A stretch of DNA of 7,302 nucleotides from UBA1038 sp964480995 (GTDB taxonomy: Bacteria; Bacillota; Clostridia; Christensenellales; Aristaeellaceae): NCBI GenBank assembly GCA_964480995.1, contig CAYZRZ010000110.1, positions 1-7,302 of the forward strand. Reading direction: 5' to 3'. The notes beneath the pieces are model-generated. The model was not told the origin of the DNA, ran no database searches, and worked only from the letters and a program-made list of their open reading frames with translations. Of this stretch, positions 6,625 through 7,302 are shown piece by piece; position 1 is the first letter of the stretch, and every line of letters begins with the position of its first letter. The position numbers and the translations under genes are program-made.

Positions 6625-6643
6625 TCTTTTGATCATTTGTCTA
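6608..6643 (-). promoter_or_regulatory. Sigma-A-type promoter of the malE operon
   Basis: On the minus strand the -35 box TAGACA (6643-6638; 5 of 6 to TTGACA) and the -10 box TATGAT (6620-6615; 5 of 6 to TATAAT) are separated by exactly 17 bp. TGC directly before the -10 box gives an extended-10 element. The predicted start of transcription is the A at about 6608, leaving a 5' leader of about 71 bases before malE. The -35 box lies only 8 bp after the stop codon of the upstream gene, so the operon appears to have its own promoter. The two hexamers, the spacer and the TG together make this a strong prediction, though unmeasured. Confidence 0.75.
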
Positions 6644-6651
6644 TCCGGAAA

Positions 6652-7302
6652 TTATCGGGCGTTTTCTCTGGTCAGCTTGAAATCGTCAATCTTGCCCCAG
6701 GCGCCGGCGCCCTTGCATTGTACATGGATTCCCGCCGTCAGCGTGTCCCCCTCCTGTATCCGGATACCTTGAATCACCGGGGTATCCCAGCTGTTATAGA
6801 CAGTGATCAAGCTGTCTTGGGTGTGCCGGACTTCGCCGTTCACTTTGATGTAGCTGTAGATATCGGTTTCACCGCCTTGAATGGATACTTCATAGCGGTA
6901 ATTGCCGGCGGGGAGGGCGGTCACATCCTGCTCCAGTGTGAACTCAACCGTGTCGGCCTCCGCCGAGTAGAAGTGGTAATGACGCTTGCCCGTGCGGGCA
7001 TCCGATTTTTTCTCCTCCGCGTACAGCTGCGCTGTCGCTTTCAGATCAGCCGCGCGCCACATGCCGGTGTCCGTGTCCTCAAAGCTGCCGTTGAGCAGGT
7101 AGTTGAATTCCGCCACTTCGATATGGAGCAGGGCTGGAAGACCGCCCGCCGTGCCCGTCAAGATGTACTTCGCCGGGCCGCCCTGTTCCATGGCAGGGAT
7201 ATCGGCGGCTTCCCAAACGGCGGGTACCTTTTCGCGCGAGTTGTCGTTCATCACCGCGTCCGCCGTATCGGGCAGGGTAATCCGGCTGCCTATATCGAAG
7301 AC
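6652..7302 (-). CDS. C-terminal part of a secreted polysaccharide-active enzyme (Ig-like Big_4 plus carbohydrate-binding-like domain), partial
   Basis: The reading frame is open to the right edge, so the visible 216 residues are the end of a longer protein. A GTG/ATG pair near 7254-7249 is internal, because an Ig-like fold begins upstream of it. The first 60 or so residues (ITLPDTADAV, then VPAVWEAADIPAM and KYILTGTAGG) match the bacterial Big_4 Ig-like pattern. The rest begins NYLLNGSFED and ends GAGAWGKIDDFKL, the usual edges of a beta-sandwich, CBM-like domain; TVEFTLEQDV and LPAGNYRYEVSIQGG lie between. By family knowledge this pair trails extracellular glycoside hydrolases in Clostridia; my leading guess is GH53 endo-galactanase, with a GH13 amylase or pullulanase as the contextual alternative. 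The catalytic domain is outside the window, so neither can be confirmed. No LPXTG or other anchor is seen at the C-terminus. Confidence 0.7.
   Translation of the reverse strand, partial: VFDIGSRITLPDTADAVMNDNSREKVPAVWEAADIPAMEQGGPAKYILTGTAGGLPALLHIEVAEFNYLLNGSFEDTDTGMWRAADLKATAQLYAEEKKSDARTGKRHYHFYSAEADTVEFTLEQDVTALPAGNYRYEVSIQGGETDIYSYIKVNGEVRHTQDSLITVYNSWDTPVIQGIRIQEGDTLTAGIHVQCKGAGAWGKIDDFKLTRENAR

Noticed and set aside
7249..7254. A separate 200-residue gene starting at the GTG/ATG near the right edge
   Set aside because: The frame stays open to the window end, the Ig-like domain begins upstream of this point, and there is no convincing ribosome binding site, so these are internal codons of a longer gene.

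Overview
The window carries a tightly packed maltodextrin (alpha-glucan) uptake and breakdown operon, read entirely on the minus strand. The strong AGGAGG-type ribosome binding sites, the MsmX/UgpC-type ATPase shared by Gram-positive sugar importers, and the Big_4-plus-carbohydrate-binding C-terminus of the upstream enzyme all point to a Firmicutes/Clostridia-like anaerobe, perhaps from a gut or rumen setting. A run of exactly 10 Ns inside a gene suggests a draft or metagenome assembly. The lineage is inference; there is no taxonomic marker here.

In transcription order (right to left): (1) the C-terminal end of a secreted polysaccharide-active enzyme (6652-7302, 5' end outside the window). 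(2) A 114-bp regulatory gap (6538-6651) with a convincing sigma-A promoter (TAGACA, 17-bp spacer, TATGAT with an extended-10 TG), an 18-bp dyad over the -10, a leader hairpin, and a second 18-bp dyad just before the ribosome binding site. (3) A MalE-like sugar-binding protein (5317-6537). (4) An 85-bp gap with a very stable GC-rich hairpin. (5) A MalF-like permease broken by the N run (3739-5231). (6) A MalG-like permease (2798-3742). (7) An MsmX-type ATPase (1660-2784). (8) MalQ, 4-alpha-glucanotransferase (158-1630). (9) The first 53 codons of a probable glycogen/maltodextrin phosphorylase (1-161). Genes 5-9 are joined by 4-bp ATGA overlaps or gaps of 13-29 bp, so they are very likely co-transcribed and in part translationally coupled.

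Together the genes describe a complete route. The outside enzyme may trim polysaccharide, the binding protein captures oligosaccharides, MalF/MalG with the ATPase import them, MalQ disproportionates short maltodextrins into longer chains plus glucose, and the phosphorylase releases glucose-1-phosphate. The substrate assignment rests mainly on MalQ and the phosphorylase, because the transporter alone could also serve other oligosaccharides such as galactan fragments.

I found no undescribed system. The points most worth a second look are the multi-dyad promoter region, the malE-malF hairpin, the binding protein's ordinary (non-lipoprotein) signal peptide, and evidence that the N run hides little or no missing sequence. 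No RNA genes, CRISPR arrays, insertion sequences or tRNAs were seen. No gap between genes exceeds 114 bp.
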